From NCBI GenBank assembly GCA_021324455.1, contig JAJPJA010000075.1, positions 1 to 53,530 of the forward strand: a stretch of 53,530 nt of DNA. Direction: 5' to 3'. Under the pieces are notes generated by a model. That model ran no database searches, was not told the origin of the DNA, and was given only the letters and a program-made list of their open reading frames with translations. Numbering within the stretch: the first letter of the stretch is position 1; every line of letters begins with the position of its first letter. The position numbers and the translations under genes were made by a program. Source of the stretch: Pseudomonadota bacterium. GTDB lineage: Bacteria; Desulfobacterota; Binatia; Binatales; Binataceae. Below are positions 36,774 to 46,353 of this stretch, in pieces.

Positions 36774-37076
36774 TCAGGAACCGTTGCGGCGCTGGCCTTC
36801 GCTGCGCGCCTTGCTGCGTGCTTTGCCGTTGCGCAAGGCGGGGTCGGGCTCGAGCAGGATTTTCTGTCCCTTGAGTTCGCTGTTGTTCAACAGGCTGAAC
36901 GCCAGAGCGACGTCCGCCAACTCCGCCATCTCGACCACGCCGAAACCGCGGCAAGTTCCCGAAGTCCGGTCGGTGACCGCCAGCGCTCCCACGACTTCTC
37001 CGGCACGCGCGAAATGGGCCGCCAGATCGCTGCTGGTCACCGAGCCCGCAAGATTGCCAACGTAAACCTTGGGCAT
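36774..37076 (-). CDS. small RRM RNA-binding protein
   Basis: The 100-aa protein is one RNA recognition motif: RNP2 is VYVGNL and RNP1 is CRGFGVVEM, with the aromatic residue of the second RNP2-like position replaced (GVVEM rather than GFVEM). A basic tail KARSKARSEGQRR follows. Such proteins resemble the cold-induced Rbp family of cyanobacteria and proteobacteria and probably chaperone RNA. It is divergent from a second RRM gene 346 bases away; the two look like paralogues. Confidence 0.9.
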   Translation of the reverse strand: MPKVYVGNLAGSVTSSDLAAHFARAGEVVGALAVTDRTSGTCRGFGVVEMAELADVALAFSLLNNSELKGQKILLEPDPALRNGKARSKARSEGQRRNGS

Positions 37077-37177
37077 CCAAGTCCTCCTGTATTCGTATCA
37101 AGCAGTTCGGACGATCCCGGCAGATATGACGAGCTTTCTCCGCGAAGGGACAGTCCGAATGGCGAGTACCATCAGTC

Positions 37178-37383
37178 TATAATTTTCCGGTCGCAAAGTA
37201 TATGGAACACGCAGCCGCGGCGATCCGGGGTGGAGGGAAAGCTCGGCCGGAAGCCATCGGCGCCCGATTTTTGGGCGATTTGGCGCCGGCCATTGTGTAT
37301 CATTAACGATGCAAAAGGCGTATTGTTATCGAAACAGCTCGGATTGTTCCTTTCACGCAGCCCGGGAATGAGCCCGGGTTTTT
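37178..37383 (+). promoter_or_regulatory. structured leader of the second RRM gene, ending in an intrinsic terminator hairpin
   Basis: A perfect TATAAT (37178-37183) lies on the plus strand in an otherwise GC-rich region, although no clear -35 box is seen. About 180 bases further on, CCCGGG (37361-37366), a six-base loop and CCCGGG (37373-37378) are followed by TTTTT, an intrinsic terminator. It sits 40 bases upstream of the RRM start and no plus-strand gene precedes it. The likely readings are an attenuated leader or a short RNA of about 190 bases ending there. The remainder of 37077-37422 holds no gene. Confidence 0.45.
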
Positions 37384-37422
37384 CTGTTCGGAGCTACCGG
37401 CCAAAATCTCGGAGGGCTACGA

Positions 37423-37770
37423 ATGCCCAGCAGATTGTATATCGGTAACCTGGCCTACTCGGTCTCAGACGCCGATCTCGAAGAACTGTTCTCGCAGGCG
37501 GGCGAGGTGCAAAGCGCCACCGTAATCACCGACAAGGTATCAGGCCAAAGCAAGGGCTTCGGCTTCGTCGAGATGGCCAGCGCGGGCGACGCGGCCACCG
37601 CGATTCAGCGCTTTAACGACACTGAACTCAAGGGCCGCAACATCCGGGTGGACGAAGCTAAACCGCGCGAGTCAAGCTTTGGCGGAGGAGGCGGAGGAGG
37701 CGGCAACCGCGGCCGACGCGGCGGTGGTGGTGGAGGAGGAGGAGCAAGCCGGGGCCGGAATCGCTGGTAG
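37423..37770 (+). CDS. glycine-rich RRM RNA-binding protein
   Basis: The 115-aa protein has one RRM: RNP2 LYIGNL, RNP1 KGFGFVEM, with NDTELKGRNIRVDEAKPRE at its end, then a tail of about 35 residues made of glycine runs and RGRR/SRGRNRW. This form matches bacterial cold-shock Rbp proteins, which bind single-stranded RNA. A GGAGG site precedes the ATG. It is the paralogue of the 36774 gene and is followed by a strong terminator. Confidence 0.93.
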   Translation: MPSRLYIGNLAYSVSDADLEELFSQAGEVQSATVITDKVSGQSKGFGFVEMASAGDAATAIQRFNDTELKGRNIRVDEAKPRESSFGGGGGGGGNRGRRGGGGGGGGASRGRNRW

Positions 37771-37774
37771 AATT

Positions 37775-37802
37775 AAAGGGCGGGCTTCGGCCCGCCCTTT
37801 TT
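37775..37802 (+). terminator. rho-independent terminator after the RRM gene
   Basis: AAAGGGCGGGC (37775-37785) pairs perfectly with GCCCGCCCTTT (37790-37800) around a TTCG tetraloop and is followed by further T residues. It lies 5 bases past the stop codon. Confidence 0.95.
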
Positions 37803-37872
37803 GCGCGCCGATTGGCGTCGGTTCCGGCATCCGCGGCCACAATGGATCGGTTTTTCCTTCATATGGAGGCTT

Positions 37873-38112
37873 ATGGAAAAACGCCTTAGAGAAAAACTGC
37901 GCAGGCAAAAACAACAGGACAAACAACAACGGCGTGTCCAGCGCGCGGCCGAGCGTGAAAAGCGCGAACGCGAGGGCGGCATCGACGCCGACCTCCAGGG
38001 CATGGTCCCGGGGCCGCAGCCCGGCCAGATCGTGGATCTCGACCTCAGCCGCGATGAAGCCCCGGATCCCAACCAGCAGGACCAGGTCATCGCCCAGCGC
38101 AAATCAAAATAA
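37873..38112 (+). CDS. small highly charged hypothetical protein, 79 aa
   Basis: The start MEKRLREKLRRQKQQDKQQR follows an ATGGAGG site. The first 38 residues are almost entirely Lys, Arg, Gln and Glu and should form a single amphipathic helix or coiled coil. The second half is acidic and Pro/Asp-rich (GPQPGQIVDLDLSRDEAPD). No signal, cysteine or known domain is seen. An RNA- or ribosome-associated role would fit the charge pattern but is a guess. Longer upstream starts would run into the terminator of the RRM gene. Confidence 0.6.
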   Translation: MEKRLREKLRRQKQQDKQQRRVQRAAEREKREREGGIDADLQGMVPGPQPGQIVDLDLSRDEAPDPNQQDQVIAQRKSK

Positions 38113-38146
38113 CCCCAACCAGGCGTGAGTTCGTGCCGCGGTGGTC

Positions 38147-38884
38147 TCAGCGTTCGAAGGTTCGGCTGCCCTGGATTTGCTTCTGCGGTATCTGACCTTT
38201 TTCCAGCACCTGCTGGGTCAGCGCACGGCGTTCCTCGGGTGTGAGGATGTGGAGATTGCCCTCGTACGCCATCGAGACAATCGGAACGTCGCTGCCGGAC
38301 TGATAGAAATCGACATACTTGATACAGTTCAAAGTGTCCTTGCCAATCAGCGCCAGGTGCAGTTCCTCCTTGTGCACGATGGGCGGTCGAAACGCCATTT
38401 CCAGCCCCTTGAGCTTTACTTTAATCGATTTTGGATTGACCACGTCGGCGCTGGTGTCGAGGATCTGCGAGGAGCGGCCGGCAAACGCGGTGGTCTGCAT
38501 GAAGACGGTGCCGTGGCTCTCGCCGAAGGCCAGGCTCACGATTGAATCGCGTGAGGGCGGCGCGCCCATCCCGACCACGCGGGTCAAGCGCAAATGTCCG
38601 CCCCATTCGCCGACGAAATCGCGGCTGGCGCGCGGGATCACCAGCACATTGCGTCCGGGTTGCATCGACGGCACCGGGACTGACTGCGGCAGGGTCTGGG
38701 TCTGATGCCTGGTGGTGGGCAGCTCAAGCCTGCTGGAACCCTGATTCCCAATCTGCTGCGCGCCGGCGCTGACGGCGGCGGCCAGTATCGCCACCGCGAT
38801 CAAGACTGCGGCCGCGCCGCGCCGCCGCGGCGCGGTACTGGTTTCAGCGGGCCATTCTTGTATGATCGCCATAACTGATGTCAT
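38147..38884 (-). CDS. exported protein of unknown function
   Basis: With the ATG at 38884 the product has 245 aa; a second ATG at 38872 is equally possible and neither has a clear ribosome site. A basic RRRG segment and a hydrophobic run (AAAVLIAVAILAAAVSAGA) form a signal peptide ending near residue 42. The mature part has VLVIPRASRDFVGEWGGHLR, then a beta-rich stretch with IKVKLKGLEMAFRPP and LHLALIGKDTLNCIKYVDFY. A charged helical tail ends the protein. FVGEWGG recalls lipocalin-like stretches, but I cannot place a family. It diverges from icd. Confidence 0.65.
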   Translation of the reverse strand: MTSVMAIIQEWPAETSTAPRRRGAAAVLIAVAILAAAVSAGAQQIGNQGSSRLELPTTRHQTQTLPQSVPVPSMQPGRNVLVIPRASRDFVGEWGGHLRLTRVVGMGAPPSRDSIVSLAFGESHGTVFMQTTAFAGRSSQILDTSADVVNPKSIKVKLKGLEMAFRPPIVHKEELHLALIGKDTLNCIKYVDFYQSGSDVPIVSMAYEGNLHILTPEERRALTQQVLEKGQIPQKQIQGSRTFER

Positions 38885-39012
38885 TGAAATAGCGCGCGGC
38901 GGGGCTGGATTGCACGCCCTGGGGCGGCGCGCCGCGAGATTTCGGCTTTGCAACACCGTGGCGGGCGCGAACCGTTCGCCGGCAAGCACATAAGGAGCGA
39001 TCATTCGGAGCG

Positions 39013-40260
<1,248 letters not shown>

Positions 40261-40268
40261 CGCACATC

Positions 40269-40303
40269 AAGGCGGCGGCCGCACATGAGCCGCCGCCTTT
40301 TTT
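40269..40303 (+). terminator. rho-independent terminator after icd
   Basis: AAGGCGGCGGC (40269-40279) pairs perfectly with GCCGCCGCCTT (40289-40299) across a nine-base loop and is followed by more T residues. It begins 8 bases after the icd stop. Confidence 0.92.
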
Positions 40304-40408
40304 GGCGGGCCGATGAGGCTTGGGCACCGTCAACCGCGGTTTAAATCTCTCGCACAAAGTTTCCGCCCCGACCCTGATCGGCTGCTCAAATTTCGGTCTG
40401 GTTATATC

Positions 40409-41065
40409 ATGGCTCTTCGCCGCATCGCCCTGTCTTGCGCGCTCCTGTCGCTGCTGTTGGGAGCGGCCGCGGTTCCCGCCGGCACTCCCGCAAAAGACCC
40501 CGCCGACCTGCACATCAAGTTCACCTCGCTGCGGCCGCGGACGCCGCAATGCCTCAAGCGCGGTCAGGAACTGATCGAGACGCTGAGAAACAGCCTGGAA
40601 AAGTACCAGGACTCCAAAGCGGCGCAAGCGGCCGGCTATTCGGGATATTACACCGGGACCGCTCTGCCGATGTATCACTTTGCCAGCAAATGGCGCGCGT
40701 TCAAGGAACTGGTGCGATTCGATCCCACCCAGCCCACCGCGCTGCTTTACAGGAAAACTCCGGGGGGCGGATATGAACTGATCGGCGCGATGTTCTACGC
40801 GCCGGCCAGGTATTCCGAAGATCAACTCGACCAACGCGTGCCGCTATGCCTGGCCCGATGGCACCGCCAGGTCAACGTCTGTCTGCCGCCGGGCGGCGCC
40901 GAAGACAGCAGCGACCGCCGCTTCGGTTCGGACGGCACCATCGACACGGAAGCCGAATGCAAAGCCGCAGGCGGAAAATGGAATCCGGAGATCCACGGCT
41001 GGATGGTCGAGGTGTATCCGTTCGAGAGCGAGCCGAAGAGGATTTGGGGCTACCGGCCGGGATGA
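40409..41065 (+). CDS. exported protein of an uncharacterised family, 218 aa
   Basis: The ATG at 40409 gives a signal peptide (LSCALLSLLLGAAAVPAG). The mature protein contains KYQDSKAAQAAGYSGYYTG, LPMYHFASKWRAF, PTALLYRKTPGGGYELIGAM and CLARWHRQVNVCLPPGG, ending with WNPEIHGWMVEVYPFE. From memory a family of exported proteins in acidobacteria and related soil bacteria shares the MYHF, RWHxxVNxC and GWMVxVYPFE blocks; no function is known. Conserved His and Cys residues suggest metal binding, which is inference. It lies between icd and mdh and seems to be a single-gene unit. Confidence 0.7.
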   Translation: MALRRIALSCALLSLLLGAAAVPAGTPAKDPADLHIKFTSLRPRTPQCLKRGQELIETLRNSLEKYQDSKAAQAAGYSGYYTGTALPMYHFASKWRAFKELVRFDPTQPTALLYRKTPGGGYELIGAMFYAPARYSEDQLDQRVPLCLARWHRQVNVCLPPGGAEDSSDRRFGSDGTIDTEAECKAAGGKWNPEIHGWMVEVYPFESEPKRIWGYRPG

Positions 41066-41149
41066 CCTGACCTCCGGCCTCTTCCCGGGCGCGAAACAAA
41101 CCCAGACCAGCAATGTCCGTTGCCAATCACCAACAAAGCTTCGCCCACC

Positions 41150-41187
41150 CTTCCCTCGCCGGGAAGGGGTCAGGGGTTAGGTCTTCC
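41150..41187. repeat. short intergenic repeat with hairpin, copy 1
   Basis: CCTTCCC/GGGAAGG forms a hairpin and is followed by GGGGTCAGGGGTTAGGTCTT. A second copy is at 46290-46328. The shared core is AAGGGGTCAGGGGTTAGGT, while the stem arms differ but still pair. It lies between the exported-protein gene and mdh. Confidence 0.7.
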
Positions 41188-41300
41188 CGCCAACTTCAGG
41201 CTCGCCGGGTCTTTCCTGATGTTGGTTTAAGTTGTACTGACTAACGGATGGCCGGTTGATAAGCGCCGCTTACGCCGCGCCGATTTTTGGAAGGGCTTTT

Positions 41301-42242
41301 ATGGCACGCAAGAAAATCGCTTTTATCGGCGCCGGCAACGTCGGCGCCACCTGTGCCCATCTGTGCTTCCTGCGCGGCCTGGGCGATATCGTCCTGTTCG
41401 ACATTATCGACGGACTGCCGCAGGGCAAGGCGCTCGACATGCTGGAGTCGGCGCCGGTGATGGGCGTCGACGTCAAAGTCACCGGCACGCTCGATTACAG
41501 CGAAATCGAGGGCGCCGACTGCTGCGTGGTCACCTCGGGCTCGCCGCGCAAGCCCGGCATGAGCCGCGACGATCTGCTCAAGATCAACGCCGGCGTGATG
41601 AACCAGGTCGGCGAGGCGATCAAAAACTACGCGCCCGACGCCTTCGTGATCGTGGTTACCAATCCGCTCGACGCGATGGTCACCCAGATGAAGCGCGTCA
41701 CCGGCTTTCCCAAGCGCCAGGTGGTGGGTCAGGCGGGCGTGCTGGATTCGGCGCGCTATCGCACCTTTATCGCGCAGGAACTGAAGGTCTCGGTCGATAG
41801 CGTGCATGCGATGGTGCTGGGCGGGCACGGCGACGACATGGTGCCGGTGCGCAGCTATACCACCGTGGGCGGCGTACCGATCGAAAAGCTGATCAATCCC
41901 AAACGCCTGGACGAAATCGAAAAGCGCACACGCGACGGCGGCGCCGAGATTGTCAACCTGATGAAGACCTCCTCCTACTATGCGGCGGGGTCGGCGGTCT
42001 ATCGGATGGTCGAAGCCTACATGCTCGACCGCAAGGAAGTGCTGCCGGCGGCCGCCTTTCTGGAAGGCGAGTACGGCGTGAAGGGACTCTATGCCGGCGT
42101 GCCGGTGATTATCGGCGCGGGCGGCGTCGAAAAGATCGTTCCGATCGACCTGACCGAGGCGGAGAAGAGCGCCTTTGCCAGTTCGGTTAATCATGTGCGC
42201 GAGCTGGTCGAAGCGATGGACAAGGTGCTGGCCGGAAACTGA
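41301..42242 (+). CDS. mdh: malate dehydrogenase (LDH-like type)
   Basis: Mdh interconverts malate and oxaloacetate with NAD. The start [20 protein letters not shown] has a GGAAGGG site and gives 313 aa. It has the GAGNVG nucleotide motif, [15 protein letters not shown] with substrate-loop Arg residues, [21 protein letters not shown] and the catalytic His in [12 protein letters not shown]. The family is the short, tetrameric LDH-like MDH common in deltaproteobacteria. It leads the mdh-sucC-sucD-ndk run, with sucC 21 bases later. Confidence 0.96.
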   Translation: MARKKIAFIGAGNVGATCAHLCFLRGLGDIVLFDIIDGLPQGKALDMLESAPVMGVDVKVTGTLDYSEIEGADCCVVTSGSPRKPGMSRDDLLKINAGVMNQVGEAIKNYAPDAFVIVVTNPLDAMVTQMKRVTGFPKRQVVGQAGVLDSARYRTFIAQELKVSVDSVHAMVLGGHGDDMVPVRSYTTVGGVPIEKLINPKRLDEIEKRTRDGGAEIVNLMKTSSYYAAGSAVYRMVEAYMLDRKEVLPAAAFLEGEYGVKGLYAGVPVIIGAGGVEKIVPIDLTEAEKSAFASSVNHVRELVEAMDKVLAGN

Positions 42243-42263
42243 CGCGGACAGCGAGGAAGCACG

Positions 42264-43430
42264 ATGAACATACACGAGTTCCAGGCCAAGCAGATTCTGG
42301 GACGCTTCGGCGCGCCGGTCCCCAAAGGACAACCGGCCGCCACCGCGGCCGAAATGGAAGCCGCCTTCAAGGCGCTGGGCCAGCCCAAAGCCGTTGCCAA
42401 GGCGCAGATCCACGCCGGTGGACGCGGCAAGGCCGGCGGCGTCAAGGTGGTCAACAGCGCCGCCGAAGCGCGCGAATTCGCCGAGCGCCTGCTCGGCAAG
42501 CCCCTGGTCACGCATCAGACCGGACCGCAGGGCAGGGTGGTGCGCAAACTCTACCTGGAAGAAGCCAGCGAAGTGGCGCGCGAGCTGTATCTGGCGATGC
42601 TGGTCGATCGCAAGGCGGAAGCCGTTGCCGTCATCGCCAGCACCGAAGGCGGGATGGATATCGAGGAAGTCGCCGCCAAAACGCCCGACAAGATCATTAC
42701 CGAGCCGATCGACCAGACTGCCGGGATGGCGGGGTTCCAGGCGCGCAAGATCGCATTCGCCCTGGGACTTAAGGACAAGCAGGTCAACCAGTTCGTGGCG
42801 CTGCTCAGCTCGATGTACCGCGCGTTCAACGAGACCGACGCCTCGCTGATCGAAATCAATCCGCTGGTCGTCACCAAGCAGGGCAGCGTGCTGTGCCTGG
42901 ACGCCAAGATGTCGTTTGACGACAACGGCCTGTTCCGCCATCCGGATATCCGCGAGCTGCGCGACCCCAACGAAGAGGACCCGACCGAAACCGAAGCCGC
43001 CAAGTACGATCTGAGCTACGTGCATCTGGACGGCAACATCGGATGCATGGTCAACGGCGCGGGGCTGGCGATGGCGACGATGGATATCGTCAAGTACTAC
43101 GGCGCCGAGCCGGCCAACTTCCTCGATGTGGGCGGCGGCGCCAATACCGAAAAAGTCGCGGCCGCCTTCCGTATTCTGCTCTCCGACGATCGCGTGCGCG
43201 GCGTGTTGATCAACATCTTCGGCGGCATCATGCGCTGCGACGTGCTGGCCGAAGGCGTGGTCGAAGCCGCCAGGCAGGTCAATCTCAAAGTGCCGCTGGT
43301 GGTGCGGATGGAAGGCACCAACGTCGATCAGGGCAAGAAGATTCTGAAGGACTCCGGGCTGGCGGTGATTGCCGCCGCCGATATGGCCGACGCCGCGCGG
43401 CGGGTGGTCGAAGCAATCGGGAAGCGGTGA
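42264..43430 (+). CDS. sucC: succinate-CoA ligase, beta subunit
   Basis: SucC binds the nucleotide and succinate in the substrate-level phosphorylation step of the TCA cycle. The 388-aa protein starts [20 protein letters not shown] and has the ATP-grasp segment [17 protein letters not shown]. Further on are [36 protein letters not shown] and [20 protein letters not shown], and the hinge [15 protein letters not shown]. It is co-transcribed with sucD, whose start lies 4 bases after its stop. Confidence 0.97.
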   Translation: MNIHEFQAKQILGRFGAPVPKGQPAATAAEMEAAFKALGQPKAVAKAQIHAGGRGKAGGVKVVNSAAEAREFAERLLGKPLVTHQTGPQGRVVRKLYLEEASEVARELYLAMLVDRKAEAVAVIASTEGGMDIEEVAAKTPDKIITEPIDQTAGMAGFQARKIAFALGLKDKQVNQFVALLSSMYRAFNETDASLIEINPLVVTKQGSVLCLDAKMSFDDNGLFRHPDIRELRDPNEEDPTETEAAKYDLSYVHLDGNIGCMVNGAGLAMATMDIVKYYGAEPANFLDVGGGANTEKVAAAFRILLSDDRVRGVLINIFGGIMRCDVLAEGVVEAARQVNLKVPLVVRMEGTNVDQGKKILKDSGLAVIAAADMADAARRVVEAIGKR

Positions 43431-43434
43431 AACC

Positions 43435-44313
43435 ATGAGCATTCTGGTCAACAAGAACACCCGCGTCGTGACCCAGGGAATCACCGGCGCCACCGGCCAG
43501 CTGCATACGCGCGCCTGCCGGGAATACGGCACCCAGATGGTCGCCGGCGTGGTGCCGGGCAAGGGCGGCACCGATTTCGAGGGAATCCCGATCTTCGACA
43601 CGGTCGAGCAGGCGCGCAAGGCCACCGGATGCAACGCCAGCGTCATTTACGTGCCGCCGCCGTTTGCGGGCGACGCGATCATGGAGGCCGCGGATGCCGG
43701 CGTCGAGCTGGTGGTCTGCATCACCGAGGGTATCCCGGTGCTCGACATGGTCAAGGTCAAACGCTACCTGGCCGGCAAACATTCGCGCCTGATCGGACCC
43801 AACTGTCCCGGGATCATCACGCCGGGCGAATGCAAAATCGGGATCATGCCGGGCTATATCCACAAGCCGGGCAAGGTCGGCGTGGTCTCGCGCTCGGGCA
43901 CCCTGACCTACGAGGCGGTCTATCAACTGACCCAACTGGGTATCGGGCAGTCCACCTGTATCGGAATCGGCGGCGATCCGATTATCGGCACCGGTCATAT
44001 CGAGGCGCTCAAGCTGTTCAACGAGGATCCCAACACCGAAGCCGTCATTCTAATCGGCGAGATCGGAGGCACGGCGGAGGAAGAGGCCGCGCAATATATC
44101 AAGCAGAACTTTAAGAAACCGGTGGTCGCGTTTATCGCCGGTCAGACCGCGCCCAAGGGCCGCCGGATGGGCCATGCGGGCGCGATTATCTCGGGCGGAC
44201 GCGGCACCGCGGCGGATAAGATCGCCGCGCTCAAGGCAGCCGGAATCGCGGTCGCGATGAGTCCGGCGGATTTGGGTTCGACCATGAAGCAGGTGCTCGA
44301 TGGCCGCAAGTAG
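43435..44313 (+). CDS. sucD: succinate-CoA ligase, alpha subunit
   Basis: SucD binds CoA and carries the phosphohistidine. The 292-aa protein begins [20 protein letters not shown] and has [20 protein letters not shown]. The [14 protein letters not shown] segment follows, and the active His is in [17 protein letters not shown]. The ATG lies four bases after the sucC stop. The C-terminus ends at MKQVLDG, just before ndk. Confidence 0.97.
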   Translation: MSILVNKNTRVVTQGITGATGQLHTRACREYGTQMVAGVVPGKGGTDFEGIPIFDTVEQARKATGCNASVIYVPPPFAGDAIMEAADAGVELVVCITEGIPVLDMVKVKRYLAGKHSRLIGPNCPGIITPGECKIGIMPGYIHKPGKVGVVSRSGTLTYEAVYQLTQLGIGQSTCIGIGGDPIIGTGHIEALKLFNEDPNTEAVILIGEIGGTAEEEAAQYIKQNFKKPVVAFIAGQTAPKGRRMGHAGAIISGGRGTAADKIAALKAAGIAVAMSPADLGSTMKQVLDGRK

Positions 44314-44317
44314 TGCG

Positions 44318-44734
44318 ATGGAACAGACCCTGGCGATTCTCAAACCCGATTCGGTCAGGCGCAACCTGATTGGAAAGATCCTGGCGCAGATCGAGGAATC
44401 GGGCCTGCAAATCCGCGCGCTCAAACGCCTGACCCTCACCCGCAAACAGGCCGAAGCGTTTTACGAGGTACATAAGGAACGGCCGTTTTTCGGCTCCTTG
44501 TGCGATTACATGACTTCGGGGCCAGTGGTGGTGATGGCGCTGGAGGGCGAGCGCGCGATCGAGCGCTGGCGCGAGCTGATGGGCGCCACCGATCCGGCCA
44601 AAGCGGCGGAGGGCACGATTCGCAGGAAGTTCGGTCAGAACATCGAGCAGAACGCGGTCCACGGCTCGGACGCGAAAGAAACCGCCGCCCGCGAGGTCGC
44701 GTTCTTTTTCAGCGCGCTGGAATTGGCTGGATAA
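44318..44734 (+). CDS. ndk: nucleoside diphosphate kinase
   Basis: Ndk equalises nucleoside triphosphate pools through a phosphohistidine. The start [19 protein letters not shown] at 44318 gives 138 aa; an ATG at 44300 would overlap sucD. The active His is in [16 protein letters not shown], and [20 protein letters not shown] and [15 protein letters not shown] are standard. The family usually has the sequence order seen here without insertions. Placement after sucCD allows it to regenerate ATP or GTP from their product. Convergent with the amidohydrolase gene. Confidence 0.96.
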   Translation: MEQTLAILKPDSVRRNLIGKILAQIEESGLQIRALKRLTLTRKQAEAFYEVHKERPFFGSLCDYMTSGPVVVMALEGERAIERWRELMGATDPAKAAEGTIRRKFGQNIEQNAVHGSDAKETAAREVAFFFSALELAG

Positions 44735-44779
44735 GCCGCCGCGCCGTTCGACCCCACGCGCCGGACAGCGCGGCGCAGC

Positions 44780-44832
44780 TCAACGCGAAGCGATTCGGCC
44801 GGCCGCCCGGCAGGGCAAGCGCTTCGCGTTGA
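44780..44832. repeat. 13-bp perfect inverted repeat between convergent genes
   Basis: TCAACGCGAAGCG (44780-44792) and CGCTTCGCGTTGA (44820-44832) pair perfectly across a 27-base GC-rich spacer. It lies between ndk (plus) and the amidohydrolase stop (minus), where a two-way terminator would be useful. Only AAAA follows on the plus strand, so it is not a canonical intrinsic terminator. Confidence 0.6.
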
Positions 44833-44846
44833 AAAGCCGCCGGGAC

Positions 44847-45983
44847 TTACATTTCGATTCGATAAAGCCGGGCGGCGTTGTCGCATGTGATCTTGCGCCT
44901 GACGGTTTCCGGCACGCCCTGAAAATCCTTTTCGATCACCTCGCGCGAATGCGGCCAGGTGGAGTCGGTGTGCGGAAAATCCGACGCCCACATGTAGTTG
45001 TCTTCGCCGAAGAACTGCCACGTCATCGGACCGATCGGATCGTCCTGGAAGGTAACCCATACCTGGCGCCGGATATACTCGCTCGGCTTCAGGTCGAGCG
45101 GATCGCCCATCGACGCACCCCATTTCTCAAAGGCGTGGTCGAGGCGGTACATGTAATGCGCGATCCAGCCGCTGTCGTTTTCGGCCGACACCAGTTTGAG
45201 CCGCGGAAACCGCATCAGCACGCCGCTGAAAATGATGTCGGTGAATGAACGCTGCACCTCGTGAATGACATTCATGTAGCCGCGCGCAAACGGCATATCG
45301 GTCCAGCGCGGAGCGTTGGGATCCCGCGGGCGCGGCGGACGCGAACCTGCCGTCCCCAGATGCAGCGACAGCGGCATCTGCGTCTCCTGCGCCGCACTCC
45401 AGAACGGATCGTACATTCGATGCCAGTACGGTTGGCTGGGCGAGGGAGCGCCCCAGATCATCGCGCCCTTGAGTCCGATTTTGGCCGCCCGCTCCAACTC
45501 CGCGGTGCCGCGCGCGATGTCCTTGAGCGAAATCAGCGCGATGCCGTGCAGACGTTTGGGGTCGTACGCGCAGAACTCCGCCAGCCAGTCGTTGTAGGTG
45601 CGGAAGCAGGCGTGCTGCATCTCCGCATCCTCCATCCCGAACAGCGACATGCCCAGCGTGGTGTACAGAACTTCGGCCGATACGCCGTCGACCTCCTGAT
45701 CCTTGATGCGCTCGACCGGATCCCAGCCGCTGGGGCGCGCGTCTTCATAGCCCTGCGCGCGCTGCATGAAATTCTTCAGTTCCTCGCCGCTGCGTCCGGC
45801 GGCGAAACCTCCCGCGACCGGAAACGGCCGCAGCCCCGGTCCGATGAACACCGACCCGGTCTTGCCTTCCTGCCTGACCACGCGCGGCGCGCGCTCGCGC
45901 AGGCTGCTGTCCAGACGCGTCGTCCACAAGTCGGGCGGCTCCATCATGTGGGAATCTGCCGAAATGATGCGTGCGTTGGTCAT
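44847..45983 (-). CDS. amidohydrolase-2 family metal-dependent hydrolase
   Basis: Family members (aminocarboxymuconate decarboxylase-like) cleave C-C or C-N bonds with one metal. The 378-aa protein has the N-terminal ISADSHMMEPPDLW, the His in PLSLHLGTAG, SAENDSGWIAHYMYRLDHAF and the metal Asp in YMWASDFPHTDSTWP. A GGAGG site precedes the ATG. In deltaproteobacteria and actinobacteria this subgroup is numerous and lies among CoA-transferase and SDR genes. The substrate is unknown. Confidence 0.9.
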   Translation of the reverse strand: MTNARIISADSHMMEPPDLWTTRLDSSLRERAPRVVRQEGKTGSVFIGPGLRPFPVAGGFAAGRSGEELKNFMQRAQGYEDARPSGWDPVERIKDQEVDGVSAEVLYTTLGMSLFGMEDAEMQHACFRTYNDWLAEFCAYDPKRLHGIALISLKDIARGTAELERAAKIGLKGAMIWGAPSPSQPYWHRMYDPFWSAAQETQMPLSLHLGTAGSRPPRPRDPNAPRWTDMPFARGYMNVIHEVQRSFTDIIFSGVLMRFPRLKLVSAENDSGWIAHYMYRLDHAFEKWGASMGDPLDLKPSEYIRRQVWVTFQDDPIGPMTWQFFGEDNYMWASDFPHTDSTWPHSREVIEKDFQGVPETVRRKITCDNAARLYRIEM

Positions 45984-46353
45984 GGTGATTTACCTCCATG
46001 CGCGCAGCGGCCGGTTTCGATGCGGGCGGCGGGCCGCGTACCGATTCTCCTATACAAATGTTCGGATGGTGCTGGCAAGCTGGCCGATGCCGGGAGGGGA
46101 CGAGTAAGGCGCGCGGGCAGCGGGGCTGTTATCCCGCGGCCTTCAACGACGGCCCCTCCCTCTGCTTACTACGTTGGCCGCCCCCCTGCGGATTGAGCGC
46201 GCAATCCCTGCCACTGGCCGGCCGCCGCATGATGACCGATCGGCAGTCTCTGTCCATCATCATCGACCAAAGCATCTCCTCCAATTCCCCTTCCCTCGAA
46301 GCGAAGGGGTCAGGGGTTAGGTCCTTCCAGACGCAAGGTCAGGCGCGGATCGC
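45984..46353. repeat. intergenic region containing repeat copy 2 at 46290-46328
   Basis: These 370 bases hold no credible gene. The repeat carries CCCCTTC (46287-46293) and GAAGGGG (46303-46309) arms and then the same TCAGGGGTTAGGT core as the copy at 41150-41187. The rest is GC-rich and unstructured to the eye; the amidohydrolase promoter must lie near its left end. Confidence 0.6.

Noticed and set aside
37201..37340. A tRNA or 6S-like RNA between the RRM genes
   Set aside because: No acceptor/T-loop pattern or long central bubble was found; only the terminator hairpin is convincing.
41241..43646. An 801-aa minus-strand frame opposite mdh, sucC and sucD
   Set aside because: It lies antisense to three unambiguous TCA genes and shows no domain.
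41150..46328. A CRISPR or transposon end pair
   Set aside because: Only two short hairpin repeats are seen, 5 kb apart, without spacers, transposase or target duplications.
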